From Roseovarius sp. (lineage in GTDB: Bacteria; Pseudomonadota; Alphaproteobacteria; Rhodobacterales; Rhodobacteraceae): a stretch of 59,620 nt of DNA. Under the pieces are notes generated by a model. That model saw only the letters and a program-made list of their open reading frames with translations, searched no databases and was not told the DNA's origin. The position numbers were made by a program, and so were the translations under genes. Location: NCBI GenBank assembly GCA_021775255.1, contig JAJFIA010000020.1, forward strand, positions 1 through 59,620, given 5' to 3'. The first letter of the stretch is position 1; the number at the start of each line of letters is the position of its first letter. This document shows, piece by piece, positions 28,411 through 37,908 of the stretch.

Positions 28411-28511
28411 GACTTTGTCCTATGAAGCATTCGCCGCGAGGTCTAGTGGATGGCGGCAACGGGGGCAAGCAAAGGCTTGCATTACTACCATTGAACGCTC
28501 TAAATCGCCCC

Positions 28512-28706
28512 ATGCAACAGCTTGAAGAAAAAATCGCCCATTTGACGCGCACAGTTGATGAACTGTCAGATATTGTCGCCCGGCAGGAAGGGGAGATTGC
28601 CAAACTCACCCGCCGCGTGCGGATGCTGATGCAGCATGAGGCGGGGCGTGAGGCCGCGTCAGGCGGGCATGTGGTATTGGGTGATGAGCGGCCACCGCAT
28701 TACTAG
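28512..28706 (+). CDS. slyX: SlyX family protein
   Basis: The 64-residue protein is a short coiled coil starting MQQLEEKIAHLTRTVDELSD and ending in the family's diagnostic RPPHY. The function of SlyX is not established. I choose the ATG at 28512; longer in-frame starts upstream add residues unrelated to the family and run into the hisS promoter region. The stop codon abuts the end of the convergent dnaE gene at 28707. Confidence 0.88.
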   Translation: MQQLEEKIAHLTRTVDELSDIVARQEGEIAKLTRRVRMLMQHEAGREAASGGHVVLGDERPPHY

Positions 28707-31700
28707 CTACATCTCCTCGACATCAATCACCCCGCCCAGGCTTTTGATCGCGCCTTTGATCTGCGGCGTGACCGGAAATTCCCGGCCTGTATCCAGCTCA
28801 ACCTCGCCCGGTAAATCCGGGGCCATCAGGCAAAGATGCACCGGCCCACGGCCACCGGATTTCACCGATTTCACAGCGTTTTCCAGAACCGACGCCACCG
28901 AAGGAATCACATCAGATGTGTCCACAAATATCCGCAGGCCCACGGCGCCTGCATCGGCCACCACGCCGTCAATCGGCTGTACCGAGCGGCCCAGAAGCTT
29001 GAGCTGATCACTTTCCATATTGGCCTCGACTTGGATCACGACCTGCTGACCAACCTCAAGATATTCCCTTGATTTCTCAAGAGTTTCTGAAAAAAGCGTC
29101 ACCTCATACCCGCCGGTGGTATCGCTCATCTGGACAAAGGCAAATCGGTTGCCGCGCGCCGATTTTCGCTCTTGCCGCCCGGCCACAACACCGGCCATTT
29201 TCGCCACCAACGGCGCGCTTTCGGCCATTGTGCGAACCTCATCAAGGGTTTTCACATCCTTGCGTTTCAGCACCGTCATGTAATCATCCAATGGATGCCC
29301 TGAAAGGTAAAACCCGACCGCCCTGAACTCTTCCGTCAGGCGCTCGGCGGGCAGCCAATCATCAACCGGCGACAGGCGCGGCTCGGGCAGGTCTTCACCG
29401 GCTTCACCAAACAAGGACACCTGATTTGAATTTTTCTGATCATGGATGGCGGCGGAATAGCCCATCAGGGGTTCGACCGAATCAAACACCCGGCGGCGGT
29501 TGCGATCCAGCGCATCAAACGCCCCGGCGCGGGCGAGCATCTCCAATGGCCGCTTGCCGATGCGTTTGAGATCAACCCGTCGGGCGAAATCAAATAATGA
29601 GACAAATTCCTTGTCTGCTTCCTTGTCTGCTTCCTTGCCCGCGCGCCCGCCCGTGATCAGCTTCATCGCCTCAACGCCAACATTTTTCAGCCCGCCCAGC
29701 GCATAATGCAACGCCCCATTGCGCACCGCAAACCTGGCCTCGGACCGGTTTACGCAGGGCGGCACATAGGGCAATTCCAGCCCCTTTTTGACCTCTTCAA
29801 AATAGACCGCCAATTTATCCGTGAGATGAATATCGCAATTCATCACGCCCGCCATGAATTCCACCGGGTGATTGGTTTTGAGCCATGCGGTTTGATAGCT
29901 GACCACCGCATAGGCCGCCGCGTGGGATTTGTTGAAGCCGTAATTGGCGAACTTATCCAGCAGGTTCCAGACCGCAATGGCGGTTTTGTCATCAACATCG
30001 TTTTCTTTCGCGCCCTTGATGAATTTGGGCCGCTCGACATCCATCGCCTCTTGCAGCTTTTTGCCCATGGCGCGGCGCAAAAGATCGGCCCCGCCCAGCG
30101 AATAGCCCGCCATTTCCTGCGCAATCTGCATCACCTGTTCCTGATAAACGATAATGCCCTGGGTCTCATCCAGGATATGATCGACCGTCGGGTGCAGATG
30201 CGCGCGCTCAGAGAGGCCGTTCTTGACCTCGCAATATTTCGGGATATTCTCCATCGGGCCGGGGCGGTAAAGCGCCACGAGGGCCACGATATCCTCGATG
30301 CAGGTGGGCTTCATCCGCTTCAGCGCATCCATCATCCCTGAGCTTTCCACCTGAAACACCGCCACGGTTTTGGCGCTGGCATAAAGCGCATAGGTGGCCG
30401 CATCATCCAAAGGGATCGCGCCAATGTCATTCTCGGCCCCGTCGGGTGGGGCATATAACTGCGTGCCATCGGCGGCGATATGCAGCGCGCGGCCCTCGGC
30501 CAGGATTTGCTCAACTGCGTTTTGCACCACGGTAAGGGTTTTTAGACCAAGAAAATCAAACTTTACCAACCCGGCCTGCTCAACCCATTTCATGTTGAAC
30601 TGTGTCGCCGGCATTTCCGAGCGCGGATCCTGATAAAGCGGCACCAGCTCATCCAAAGGCCGGTCCGATATCACCACCCCGGCGGCATGAGTTGAGGCAT
30701 TCCGCAAGAGCCCCTCAACCTGCATGCCGTAGTTCAGCAACCGGTCTACCACCTCTTCACTGCGGGCCGCTTCGCGCAGGCGCTCTTCCTGCGCCAGCGA
30801 TTTCTCGATGCTCAAAGGCTTGACGCCCTCCAGCGGGATCATCTTGCTCAGGCGGTCAACCTGCCCATACGGCATCTGCAACACCCGGCCAATATCGCGG
30901 ATGGCGGCCTTGGACAGAAGTGCGCCAAAGGTGATGATCTGCCCCACCCGGTCGCGGCCATATTTTTCCTGCACGTAATGAATCACCTCCTCGCGGCGGT
31001 CCATGCAGAAATCAATGTCAAAGTCCGGCATGCTCACCCGTTCGGGATTGAGAAACCGCTCAAACAGCAGGGAATAGCGCAAGGGATCAAGATCGGTGAT
31101 CGTCAGGGCATAGGCCACAAGGCTGCCCGCACCCGAGCCGCGCCCCGGCCCCACCGGAATGCCGCGATCCTTGGCCCATTTGATGAAATCCGCCACGATC
31201 AGGAAATAGCCGGGAAAGCCCATGCGCTCGATTATCCCAAGCTCAAATTCAAGCCGCTTGTCATAGTCCTCAACCGGGGCCGCATGCGGGATGACCCTGA
31301 GCCGCTCTGCCAATCCGGCGCGCGCCTGCCGGTGCAATTCCTCAATCTCATCTTCGGCAAATTTTGGCAGGATCGGGTCGCGCCTATAAGGCCCGAAGGC
31401 GCAGCGCCGGGCTATTTCAACTGTATTTTCAATGGCTTCCGGCAAATCAGCAAAAAGCGTTGCCATTTCCTGTGGTGATTTGAAATAATGCTGTGCGGTC
31501 AGGCGGCGGCGCGGGGCGGATTGATCCACATATGCGCCATCGGCCACGCAGATCATCGCATCATGGGCCTCGAACATATCAGAATTGGGAAAATACACAT
31601 CGTTTGTCGCGACCAGTGGCAGGCCCATGGCATAGGCCATTTCTACCAATCCCTGCTCGGTCAGGCGCTCAGCCTCGGGCGCGCCGCCTTCGCCGGGGTG

Positions 31701-32231
31701 GCGCTGCAATTCCACATAAAGCCGGTCGCCAAACCCCGATTTCAGCTCGGACATCAAGGCCTCGGCCATGGGGCGCTGCGAGGTTTGCAAAAGCCGCCCC
31801 ACCGGCCCGTCCGGCCCACCGGTAAGGCAAATCACACCCTCGGAATGCTGTTTCAGTTCGGCCAGTGTGACATGCGGCAAATCCCCGTCACCGCGCAGGT
31901 AAAGGCAGGAATTGAGCTTCATCAGATGCCCGTAGCCGCGCTCATTCTGCGCCAGCAACACCAATGGCGCGGGCGGCTTTGGCCGCTCACCGGGGGCGGC
32001 GGCCATATAGGCCAGATCGACCTGACAGCCCATGATCGGCTGAATGCCAGCCGCCGCTGCCGTCACGGAAAATTCCAACGCCGCAAACATATTGTTTCTA
32101 TCGGTCACGGCCACTGCGGGCATGCCCAGAACCTCACAAAGTCCGGGCAGTTTTTTCAGCCGCACAGCGCCTTCCAAAAGGGAATATTCGCTATGCACGC
32201 GCAGGTGAATGAATCGGGGGGCGTTGCTCAT
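28707..32231 (-). CDS. dnaE: DNA polymerase III alpha subunit
   Basis: This is the replicative polymerase catalytic subunit, 1174 residues from the ATG at 32231. A GTG two codons upstream is also possible, but AGGGTG is spaced for the ATG. Domains in order: PHP (about 5-270; HLRVHSEYSLLEG), polymerase core with GPGRGSGAGSLVAYAL (about 361-376) and the catalytic PDFDIDF (about 402-408), tandem HhH, then an OB fold (near GVVAGRQERKSARGNRFAF). Length and order are those of DnaE1, so this is not the error-prone DnaE2/ImuC. It converges on slyX and is divergent from the DUF938 gene. Confidence 0.97.
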   Translation of the reverse strand: MSNAPRFIHLRVHSEYSLLEGAVRLKKLPGLCEVLGMPAVAVTDRNNMFAALEFSVTAAAAGIQPIMGCQVDLAYMAAAPGERPKPPAPLVLLAQNERGYGHLMKLNSCLYLRGDGDLPHVTLAELKQHSEGVICLTGGPDGPVGRLLQTSQRPMAEALMSELKSGFGDRLYVELQRHPGEGGAPEAERLTEQGLVEMAYAMGLPLVATNDVYFPNSDMFEAHDAMICVADGAYVDQSAPRRRLTAQHYFKSPQEMATLFADLPEAIENTVEIARRCAFGPYRRDPILPKFAEDEIEELHRQARAGLAERLRVIPHAAPVEDYDKRLEFELGIIERMGFPGYFLIVADFIKWAKDRGIPVGPGRGSGAGSLVAYALTITDLDPLRYSLLFERFLNPERVSMPDFDIDFCMDRREEVIHYVQEKYGRDRVGQIITFGALLSKAAIRDIGRVLQMPYGQVDRLSKMIPLEGVKPLSIEKSLAQEERLREAARSEEVVDRLLNYGMQVEGLLRNASTHAAGVVISDRPLDELVPLYQDPRSEMPATQFNMKWVEQAGLVKFDFLGLKTLTVVQNAVEQILAEGRALHIAADGTQLYAPPDGAENDIGAIPLDDAATYALYASAKTVAVFQVESSGMMDALKRMKPTCIEDIVALVALYRPGPMENIPKYCEVKNGLSERAHLHPTVDHILDETQGIIVYQEQVMQIAQEMAGYSLGGADLLRRAMGKKLQEAMDVERPKFIKGAKENDVDDKTAIAVWNLLDKFANYGFNKSHAAAYAVVSYQTAWLKTNHPVEFMAGVMNCDIHLTDKLAVYFEEVKKGLELPYVPPCVNRSEARFAVRNGALHYALGGLKNVGVEAMKLITGGRAGKEADKEADKEFVSLFDFARRVDLKRIGKRPLEMLARAGAFDALDRNRRRVFDSVEPLMGYSAAIHDQKNSNQVSLFGEAGEDLPEPRLSPVDDWLPAERLTEEFRAVGFYLSGHPLDDYMTVLKRKDVKTLDEVRTMAESAPLVAKMAGVVAGRQERKSARGNRFAFVQMSDTTGGYEVTLFSETLEKSREYLEVGQQVVIQVEANMESDQLKLLGRSVQPIDGVVADAGAVGLRIFVDTSDVIPSVASVLENAVKSVKSGGRGPVHLCLMAPDLPGEVELDTGREFPVTPQIKGAIKSLGGVIDVEEM

Positions 32232-32378
32232 ATCCACACCCTAAAACCTTTCGCGCCGAATGGGGATCACAAAAATCACCATGCGCGGGCTTTGGCAGCT
32301 TTTTCCGCACCCGGCGCAACCCCATAGACATTGCCGCCTTCTGCCGCTTTTATGGGCCTACCCAACCAAAGGTGCCAT

Positions 32379-33047
32379 ATGGCTCAACGCACACGCTTGC
32401 CCAAAAATGTCTCTGTCGCCCATGACCTTGAGGGCGGACGCCTGAATGCCCCCGCAGCCGAGCGCAATGCCGGTGCCATCACCAAGCTCATATGCCAATA
32501 CGCGGCTGCTACCGGCACGGCGCTTGAGATTGCCAGCGGCACCGGTCAGCATGTGGTTGCATTCGCCTCGGCCCTGCCCGGCCTGACATGGCAGCCCACC
32601 GAGATTGACGCAGGCCGCCGCCACAGCATCAATGCCTGGGCCAATGAGGCGAAATTGCCAAACCTCAGCCCCGCGCTTGCGCTGGATGCCACAACCCCGG
32701 GATGGGGCAGGCAGCACCGTGGTCATGATGTGATCGTGCTGATCAACCTGACCCATCTGATCAGCGCGCCTGAGACGCGGGCAATAATGGGCGAGGTTGC
32801 CCAAGCCCTCACCCCCGGCGGGCGTTTCTTTCTTTACGGGCCGTTTTTGCGCGGTGGCGTGGCCACCTCGCAAGGGGATAAGACATTCGATGCCAGCCTG
32901 CGGGCGAAAGACCCAGAGATTGGCTATAAGGATACGGGTGACATCCGCGATTGGTTGCAAATGGCCGGGCTTGAAGTGATACGGATGGAGGAGATGCCCG
33001 CCAATAATCTGATGTTTATCAGCGAGTTACAGGAGGGTGAACAATGA
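32379..33047 (+). CDS. DUF938 family SAM-dependent methyltransferase-like protein
   Basis: The 222-residue protein has the DUF938 pattern: LNAPAAERNAGAITKLICQY at the N-terminus, the SAM-binding ALEIASGTGQHV (about 49-60), a VLINLTHLIS strand (usual family form NMIHI), and GRFFLYGPFLRGG. Family members are Rossmann-fold methyltransferases of unknown substrate. The ATG at 32379 has AAAGGTG upstream. The end contains AGGAGGGTGAACA followed by ATG, so it provides the ribosome site for the next gene and overlaps it by 4 bases. Confidence 0.86.
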   Translation: MAQRTRLPKNVSVAHDLEGGRLNAPAAERNAGAITKLICQYAAATGTALEIASGTGQHVVAFASALPGLTWQPTEIDAGRRHSINAWANEAKLPNLSPALALDATTPGWGRQHRGHDVIVLINLTHLISAPETRAIMGEVAQALTPGGRFFLYGPFLRGGVATSQGDKTFDASLRAKDPEIGYKDTGDIRDWLQMAGLEVIRMEEMPANNLMFISELQEGEQ

Positions 33048-33856
33048 TGTACTGTTCCAGATCGCTGGCCATATCTGCGATTTTCCTGGCCGCCGCCTGC
33101 ACCACAGCCCCGCCCGAGGTTCAGGCCCCGATACCCGAAATTGCAGCAGCACCGGCTCTGCCTGCCGTGCCGTTGACTATTGCCGATCGGGATCCGGTTG
33201 ACTGGGAGGGCCGCAAGCCCGAGCACTACCCGATCCACGGCATTGATGCGGCGCGTTTTCAGGATGAAATCGACTGGCCCGAGGCCAAACGCGCCGGCAT
33301 CAGCTTTGCCTTTATCAAGGCCACGGAAGGGGGTGATCTGCTGGATCCGGCGTTCAAGGATCACTGGCGCGGGGCGACGCGCGCAGGCGTCATGCGCGGG
33401 GCCTATCATTTCTATTATTTCTGCACATCGGCGGCGGATCAGGCGCGCTGGTTTATTCGCAATGTGCCCAAGCGCGCGGGCGCGCTGCCGCCGGTGCTGG
33501 ATATGGAATGGAACCCGTTTTCACCCACCTGCAAACTGCGCCCCGCCGGGGATGTGGTACGCCGTGAGATGCGGATATTCCTTGGGTTGCTTGAGCGCCA
33601 CTATGGCCAGCGCCCGCTGATCTATACCACGCCGCAATTTTACCGCGACGCCGGGCTGGACAAGCTGCATAATGAGGAATTCTGGCTGCGTTCCACAGCC
33701 AAAACCCCCAATTCCGCGTTCCCCGGCAAAGATTGGACCTTCTGGCAATATAGCGGCACCGGCATTGTGCCGGGAATTGAAGGCGATATCGATCTCAATA
33801 CATTCTATGGCAGCCGCGAGGCCTGGGCCAACTGGCTGGCTGGCCGGCAGCTATAA
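33044..33856 (+). CDS. Glycoside hydrolase family 25 lipoprotein (lysozyme-like muramidase)
   Basis: The 270-residue protein carries a lipoprotein signal (lipobox LAAAC, Cys19), an Ala/Pro linker (to about 45) and a GH25 domain. Catalytic residues fit the family: Asp in HGIDAARFQ and the Asp-x-Glu pair in PPVLDMEWNP. Other GH25 elements are FAFIKATEGG, GAYHFYYF, LIYTTPQFY and WTFWQYSGTG. GH25 enzymes cleave peptidoglycan between MurNAc and GlcNAc. As a periplasmic lipoprotein it may act in wall remodelling. The ATGA overlap with the DUF938 gene indicates a two-gene operon. Confidence 0.92.
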   Translation: MMYCSRSLAISAIFLAAACTTAPPEVQAPIPEIAAAPALPAVPLTIADRDPVDWEGRKPEHYPIHGIDAARFQDEIDWPEAKRAGISFAFIKATEGGDLLDPAFKDHWRGATRAGVMRGAYHFYYFCTSAADQARWFIRNVPKRAGALPPVLDMEWNPFSPTCKLRPAGDVVRREMRIFLGLLERHYGQRPLIYTTPQFYRDAGLDKLHNEEFWLRSTAKTPNSAFPGKDWTFWQYSGTGIVPGIEGDIDLNTFYGSREAWANWLAGRQL

Positions 33857-33880
33857 TAAACATCGCTCAAAGTGAATGTA

Positions 33881-33899
33881 GGGTGGGTAAAACCCACCC
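33881..33899. terminator. Bidirectional terminator hairpin between convergent genes
   Basis: GGGTGGGT (33881-33888) and ACCCACCC (33892-33899) form a perfect 8-bp stem with an AAA loop, in the 60-bp gap between the ends of the GH25 gene and the flavoenzyme gene. It can fold on either strand, although the following T runs are short. Confidence 0.6.
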
Positions 33900-33916
33900 C
33901 CGTTTGAAACACCAGG

Positions 33917-36424
33917 CTATCCGTCAACCCGGATGGCTTCGTTTTTCGGATCATACGGGCTGTCAACCGTCACTTCCGCATCCCACAGCCTATCCAGCAT
34001 CTTGACCTTCAGCTTCGTGCCCGGCTCTGCCTGATCCGGCGTGACATAGCCCATGCCGATGGATTTGCCGAAAGCCACGGAATAACCCCCCGATGTCAGG
34101 CGGCCAACCCGTGTGCCATCCTCGGTATAAAGCACCTCACGCCCCCATGGATCAGCATCAGCCGGCCCGTCAATCAGAAAGGTACAGCATTTCACCCGCA
34201 TACCGGTTTTCACCATCGCATCCTTGCCGTTGAAATCCTTCTCAAGATCAACAAAGCGCGGCAGATCGGCCTCAATCGGGCTGGCATCGCGGCCCAGTTC
34301 ATTGCCAAAAGCGCGGTAGGATTTCTCCTGCCGCAGCCAGTTTTGCGCCCGCGCGCCCACCAGCTTCATATCATGCGGCGCGCCTGCTTTTTCCAGTAGA
34401 TCAAACAGGTAATTCTGCATCTCCATCGGGTGATGCAGCTCCCACCCAAGCTCGCCAGTATAGGCCACGCGGATGGCATTGACCGGGCACATGCCGAGCT
34501 CAATCTTGCGCGCGCTCAGCCATGGGAACCGCTTGTTCGAAAGGGCAGTATCAGGATCGGCATCCTTGATCACCGTGCGCAGAACATCGCGCGATTTCGG
34601 GCCTGCAATGGCAAAAACGCCCCACTGCGTTGTCACATCCTGAATCTCGATATAGCCAAATTCGCCCGTCTTGTCTTCGGCGGCCTTGCGCAGGAAATCG
34701 GAATCATATTCTGTCCAGGCCCCTGCCGAGACCAGATAATAGCTGTTTTCGCCATTGCGCACGATGGTGTATTCGGTGCGGGTGGTGCCGTGATCCGTGA
34801 GCGCATATGTCAGGTTGATCCGGCCCACTTTCGGCAGCCTGTTGCAGGTGAACCAATCCAGAAATGCGGTGGCGCCGGGGCCTTTGACCAGATGTTTGGA
34901 AAACGCCGTGGCATCAATCAGGCCAACGCCTTCGCGGATCGCCTTTGCCTCATCCACGGCATATTGCCACCATCCGCCGCGCCGGAATGACCGCGCGTCA
35001 TGGTCAAAATTCTCAGACGCATCCCTGGGGCCAAAATAGTTTGGCCGCTCCCAGCCATTGACCCAGCCAAACTGTGCGCCGCGCGCCTTTTGCCGGTCAT
35101 AAGCCGGGGCCGTGCGCAGCGGGCGGCAGGCCGGGCGCTCTTCATCCGGGTGGTGCAGAACATAGACGTGATCATAGCATTCCTCGTTCTTGCGGGCGGC
35201 AAATTCGGTGGTCATCCAGTTTGACGAATAGCGTTTGGGATCAAGGCTTGCCATGTCGATCTCGGCTTCGCCCTCGACCATCATCTGCGCCAGATAATAG
35301 CCGGTGCCACCGGCGGCGGTGATGCCAAAGGAAAAACCCTCGGCCAGCCACATGTTGCGCAAGCCGGGTGCGGGGCCGACCAGCGGATTTCCGTCCGGCG
35401 TGTAACAGATCGGGCCGTTGAAATCATCCTTGAGGCCTGAATTTTCACACGATGGCACCCGGTGGATCATCGCCATATACTGCTCTTCGATGCGCTCCAG
35501 ATCGAGCGGGAAAAGATCGGCGCGGAAACTGTCGGGCACGCCGTATTCAAACCGCGCGGGCGCGCCTTTCTCGTAGACCCCCAAAATCCAGCCGCCGCGC
35601 TCTTCACGCACGTAAGATTGCGCATCGGCATCGCGCACGACGGGATGCTCCTTACCACCACCGGCGCGGAATTTCACCAGATCGGGATCCTGATCCATCA
35701 CGATGAACTGATGCTCAACCGGAATCGCCGGGATCTTGATGCCCAGCATCTTGGCGGTGCGCTGCGCATGGTTGCCCGAGGCCGTTACCACATGTTCGGC
35801 GGTGATCACGATCTGCTCATCGGAAGGCACCAGATTGCCGCCCTTTTCGATCATCTTCGAGCAGGTCACCTCCCAATGGGTGCCAGTCCAGTGAAACCCA
35901 TCCGCCTGCCATTTACGTTCGATCAACACACCGCGCTGACGCGCACCCTTGGCCATCGCCATGGTCACATCCGCAGGGTTAATATAGCCATCGGTGTTGT
36001 GGTAAAGCGCGCCTTTGAGATCCTCTGTACGGATCAGTGGCCAGCGTTCCTTGATCTCGTCAGGTGTCAGCCACACGTAAGGCACGCCGCAGGTTTCGGC
36101 GGTGGAAGCATAGAGCCGGTATTCATCCATCCGCGCGTCGGTTTGTGCCATGCGCAGATTGCCGACCACGGCAAATCCGGCATTGAGGCCGGTTTCTTCT
36201 TCCAGGGATTTGTAAAAATCGACCGAATATTTGTGGATATGGGTGGTGGCATAAGACATGTTGAAAAGCGGCAACAGGCCCGCAGCATGCCAGGTGGAGC
36301 CTGAAGTCAGCTCATCACGCTCCAGGAGCATCACATCCTCCCACCCGGCGCGGGCCAGATGATAGGCAATCGAGGTGCCAACGGCACCGCCCCCAACAAC
36401 CAGAGCTTTGACTTGAGTTTTCAT
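33917..36424 (-). CDS. FAD-dependent oxidoreductase with GcvT domain (dimethylglycine/sarcosine dehydrogenase-like)
   Basis: The 835-residue protein joins an FAD-binding DAO domain (about 5-385; LVVGGGAVGTSIAYHLARAG) to an FAO/GcvT-type folate-binding half (about 390-830). His46 in STWHAAGL matches the histidine that carries covalent FAD in dimethylglycine dehydrogenase. Such enzymes demethylate N-methylated glycines and pass the C1 unit to tetrahydrofolate. The exact substrate is uncertain; roseobacters hold several paralogues. I start at 36424 (MKTQVKALVV), preceded by AAGGGAGTC; the longer upstream frame is not family-like. It stands alone on its strand. Confidence 0.9.
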   Translation of the reverse strand: MKTQVKALVVGGGAVGTSIAYHLARAGWEDVMLLERDELTSGSTWHAAGLLPLFNMSYATTHIHKYSVDFYKSLEEETGLNAGFAVVGNLRMAQTDARMDEYRLYASTAETCGVPYVWLTPDEIKERWPLIRTEDLKGALYHNTDGYINPADVTMAMAKGARQRGVLIERKWQADGFHWTGTHWEVTCSKMIEKGGNLVPSDEQIVITAEHVVTASGNHAQRTAKMLGIKIPAIPVEHQFIVMDQDPDLVKFRAGGGKEHPVVRDADAQSYVREERGGWILGVYEKGAPARFEYGVPDSFRADLFPLDLERIEEQYMAMIHRVPSCENSGLKDDFNGPICYTPDGNPLVGPAPGLRNMWLAEGFSFGITAAGGTGYYLAQMMVEGEAEIDMASLDPKRYSSNWMTTEFAARKNEECYDHVYVLHHPDEERPACRPLRTAPAYDRQKARGAQFGWVNGWERPNYFGPRDASENFDHDARSFRRGGWWQYAVDEAKAIREGVGLIDATAFSKHLVKGPGATAFLDWFTCNRLPKVGRINLTYALTDHGTTRTEYTIVRNGENSYYLVSAGAWTEYDSDFLRKAAEDKTGEFGYIEIQDVTTQWGVFAIAGPKSRDVLRTVIKDADPDTALSNKRFPWLSARKIELGMCPVNAIRVAYTGELGWELHHPMEMQNYLFDLLEKAGAPHDMKLVGARAQNWLRQEKSYRAFGNELGRDASPIEADLPRFVDLEKDFNGKDAMVKTGMRVKCCTFLIDGPADADPWGREVLYTEDGTRVGRLTSGGYSVAFGKSIGMGYVTPDQAEPGTKLKVKMLDRLWDAEVTVDSPYDPKNEAIRVDG

Positions 36425-36581
36425 GGCTTCGCGACTCCCTTGGCAAGCGTTGCCATGATGATTATCACGTCTGCAAAAGGGCGCACAGCCCAGCCGACCT
36501 ATGACAGTGCAAAACCGACCTGCGGGCCGAAATGCCGCAGGCAAATCAGGGTCAGGGCCTTGTGTTCATCTCAGGTCAGGA

Positions 36582-37817
36582 TCAATTCTCACCAACTACA
36601 CAGCTTTTGCCTTTACTGCCTTTGGTACAGCTTGAAATGCTATTATCCCCGATCTTGAGCCGGCGCACCGGGGCAGGTTCTTCAACAGCGGGCGTTTCCG
36701 GTGCCTGAGCAGGGTCATCCACAACAGCCTGATCCGCATCCCCGCCCAAAAACCCGGTTACCATGCCCCAGATGCCGCCCGAACCGGCACCCTTCGCCGG
36801 GCTGTCAGAAGACAAAACCGCCTGCTCGGACGCTGCCAGCTCATCTGTCGCTTTTGCATCGGCCGCTGATGTCTCATCATTGCCAAAACCGATTTCGCCC
36901 AGGGCCAGTGACATTGCTGTTTCGCTGGCAGTGCCCTCGGTCAAAGCCTGTTCTGCCGCCCGGCCCCGGCGTCGGATCAAATCTGTCCTGATCGCAATCA
37001 TTTTATCCGCCATTTCTTTTTGCCGGGCGATTTCAATCTCGGGGGCGTTGTGGCCAACATGGCCCAATGGCCGGGGTAAAAGGGCATTCAGGCCATCAAA
37101 ATCAATCGCATTCAAAATCTCACGGGTGGCCGCCTCCGGGGCCGCGCTACGCACCTCCAGATGCACCTCATCGCCAAATCCGATTGTGGCAGACAGGCGT
37201 TGGTAATCCTTGGCGTTTTCAGGGTCAAATGATCCTGTCTGGCCAAAGGCAACACCCTGAATGATGCCCCAACCCTCGGTTCCGGCCATCCCCGAGAGAT
37301 TGCCTGCAATTATTTTCATCGCACTTGAGGAGACAGAATTTCCTTTTATTTCAGGTGCAAACCACGCTCGGACAGAAACAATTTCAGTGCCTCGCTGATA
37401 TACCCATGTCTGCGCATTCAGGCGTTTTTCACTGTTGATCTCATCCGCCGCAAGCATCGCCTTCAGCATCGGAGACGCCGCCAACAACTCCTGCTCCATT
37501 TCCGTATTCTCACGCGGGGCACCTGATATCCGGCTGTTATCCCCGTCTGACCAGGCGCGTCTTTCCCATCCTTCGGGGGCTTTGGGTAAATACACCCGCG
37601 CGCCTTCCTTCTGGCGCTCTTTCAACGCGGCCAATGCCCGGTCTTTGGCGCGGTCATGATTGGCCCCATCAAAACGATCTTTGATGGTGTCGATATACCC
37701 CGTCGCAGATAAATCACCCAGCGCAACACCGGTTTTCAGAGTTTGCTGATAATAATCCATCCCGGTGCCAACAATCAGTAAGACGGCGGCAAATCCAATG
37801 GCAGATTTGTTGATCAT
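36582..37817 (-). CDS. Hypothetical membrane-anchored protein
   Basis: The 411-residue protein has one N-terminal hydrophobic helix (MINKSAIGFAAVLLIVGTGM), which acts as an anchor or uncleaved signal, and a large region outside it. I recognise no domain. Residues about 70-240 look folded (LPKAPEGWERRAWSDGD onwards, WVYQRGTEIVSVRAWF), about 270-330 is charged and helical, and the rest is acidic, Ala-rich and probably disordered, with a cysteine pair near the end (SCTKGSKGKSC). It lies between the flavoenzyme and ggt genes without close coupling. Confidence 0.7.
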   Translation of the reverse strand: MINKSAIGFAAVLLIVGTGMDYYQQTLKTGVALGDLSATGYIDTIKDRFDGANHDRAKDRALAALKERQKEGARVYLPKAPEGWERRAWSDGDNSRISGAPRENTEMEQELLAASPMLKAMLAADEINSEKRLNAQTWVYQRGTEIVSVRAWFAPEIKGNSVSSSAMKIIAGNLSGMAGTEGWGIIQGVAFGQTGSFDPENAKDYQRLSATIGFGDEVHLEVRSAAPEAATREILNAIDFDGLNALLPRPLGHVGHNAPEIEIARQKEMADKMIAIRTDLIRRRGRAAEQALTEGTASETAMSLALGEIGFGNDETSAADAKATDELAASEQAVLSSDSPAKGAGSGGIWGMVTGFLGGDADQAVVDDPAQAPETPAVEEPAPVRRLKIGDNSISSCTKGSKGKSCVVGEN

Positions 37818-37908
37818 GTTGTTACCTGGGTTAATTATAATTTGCCGGGTATTTTCCCGGAATATTCAGACAGGATTAAGGAAAGCAGCGGGCAATTTCA
37901 AGATTGCC

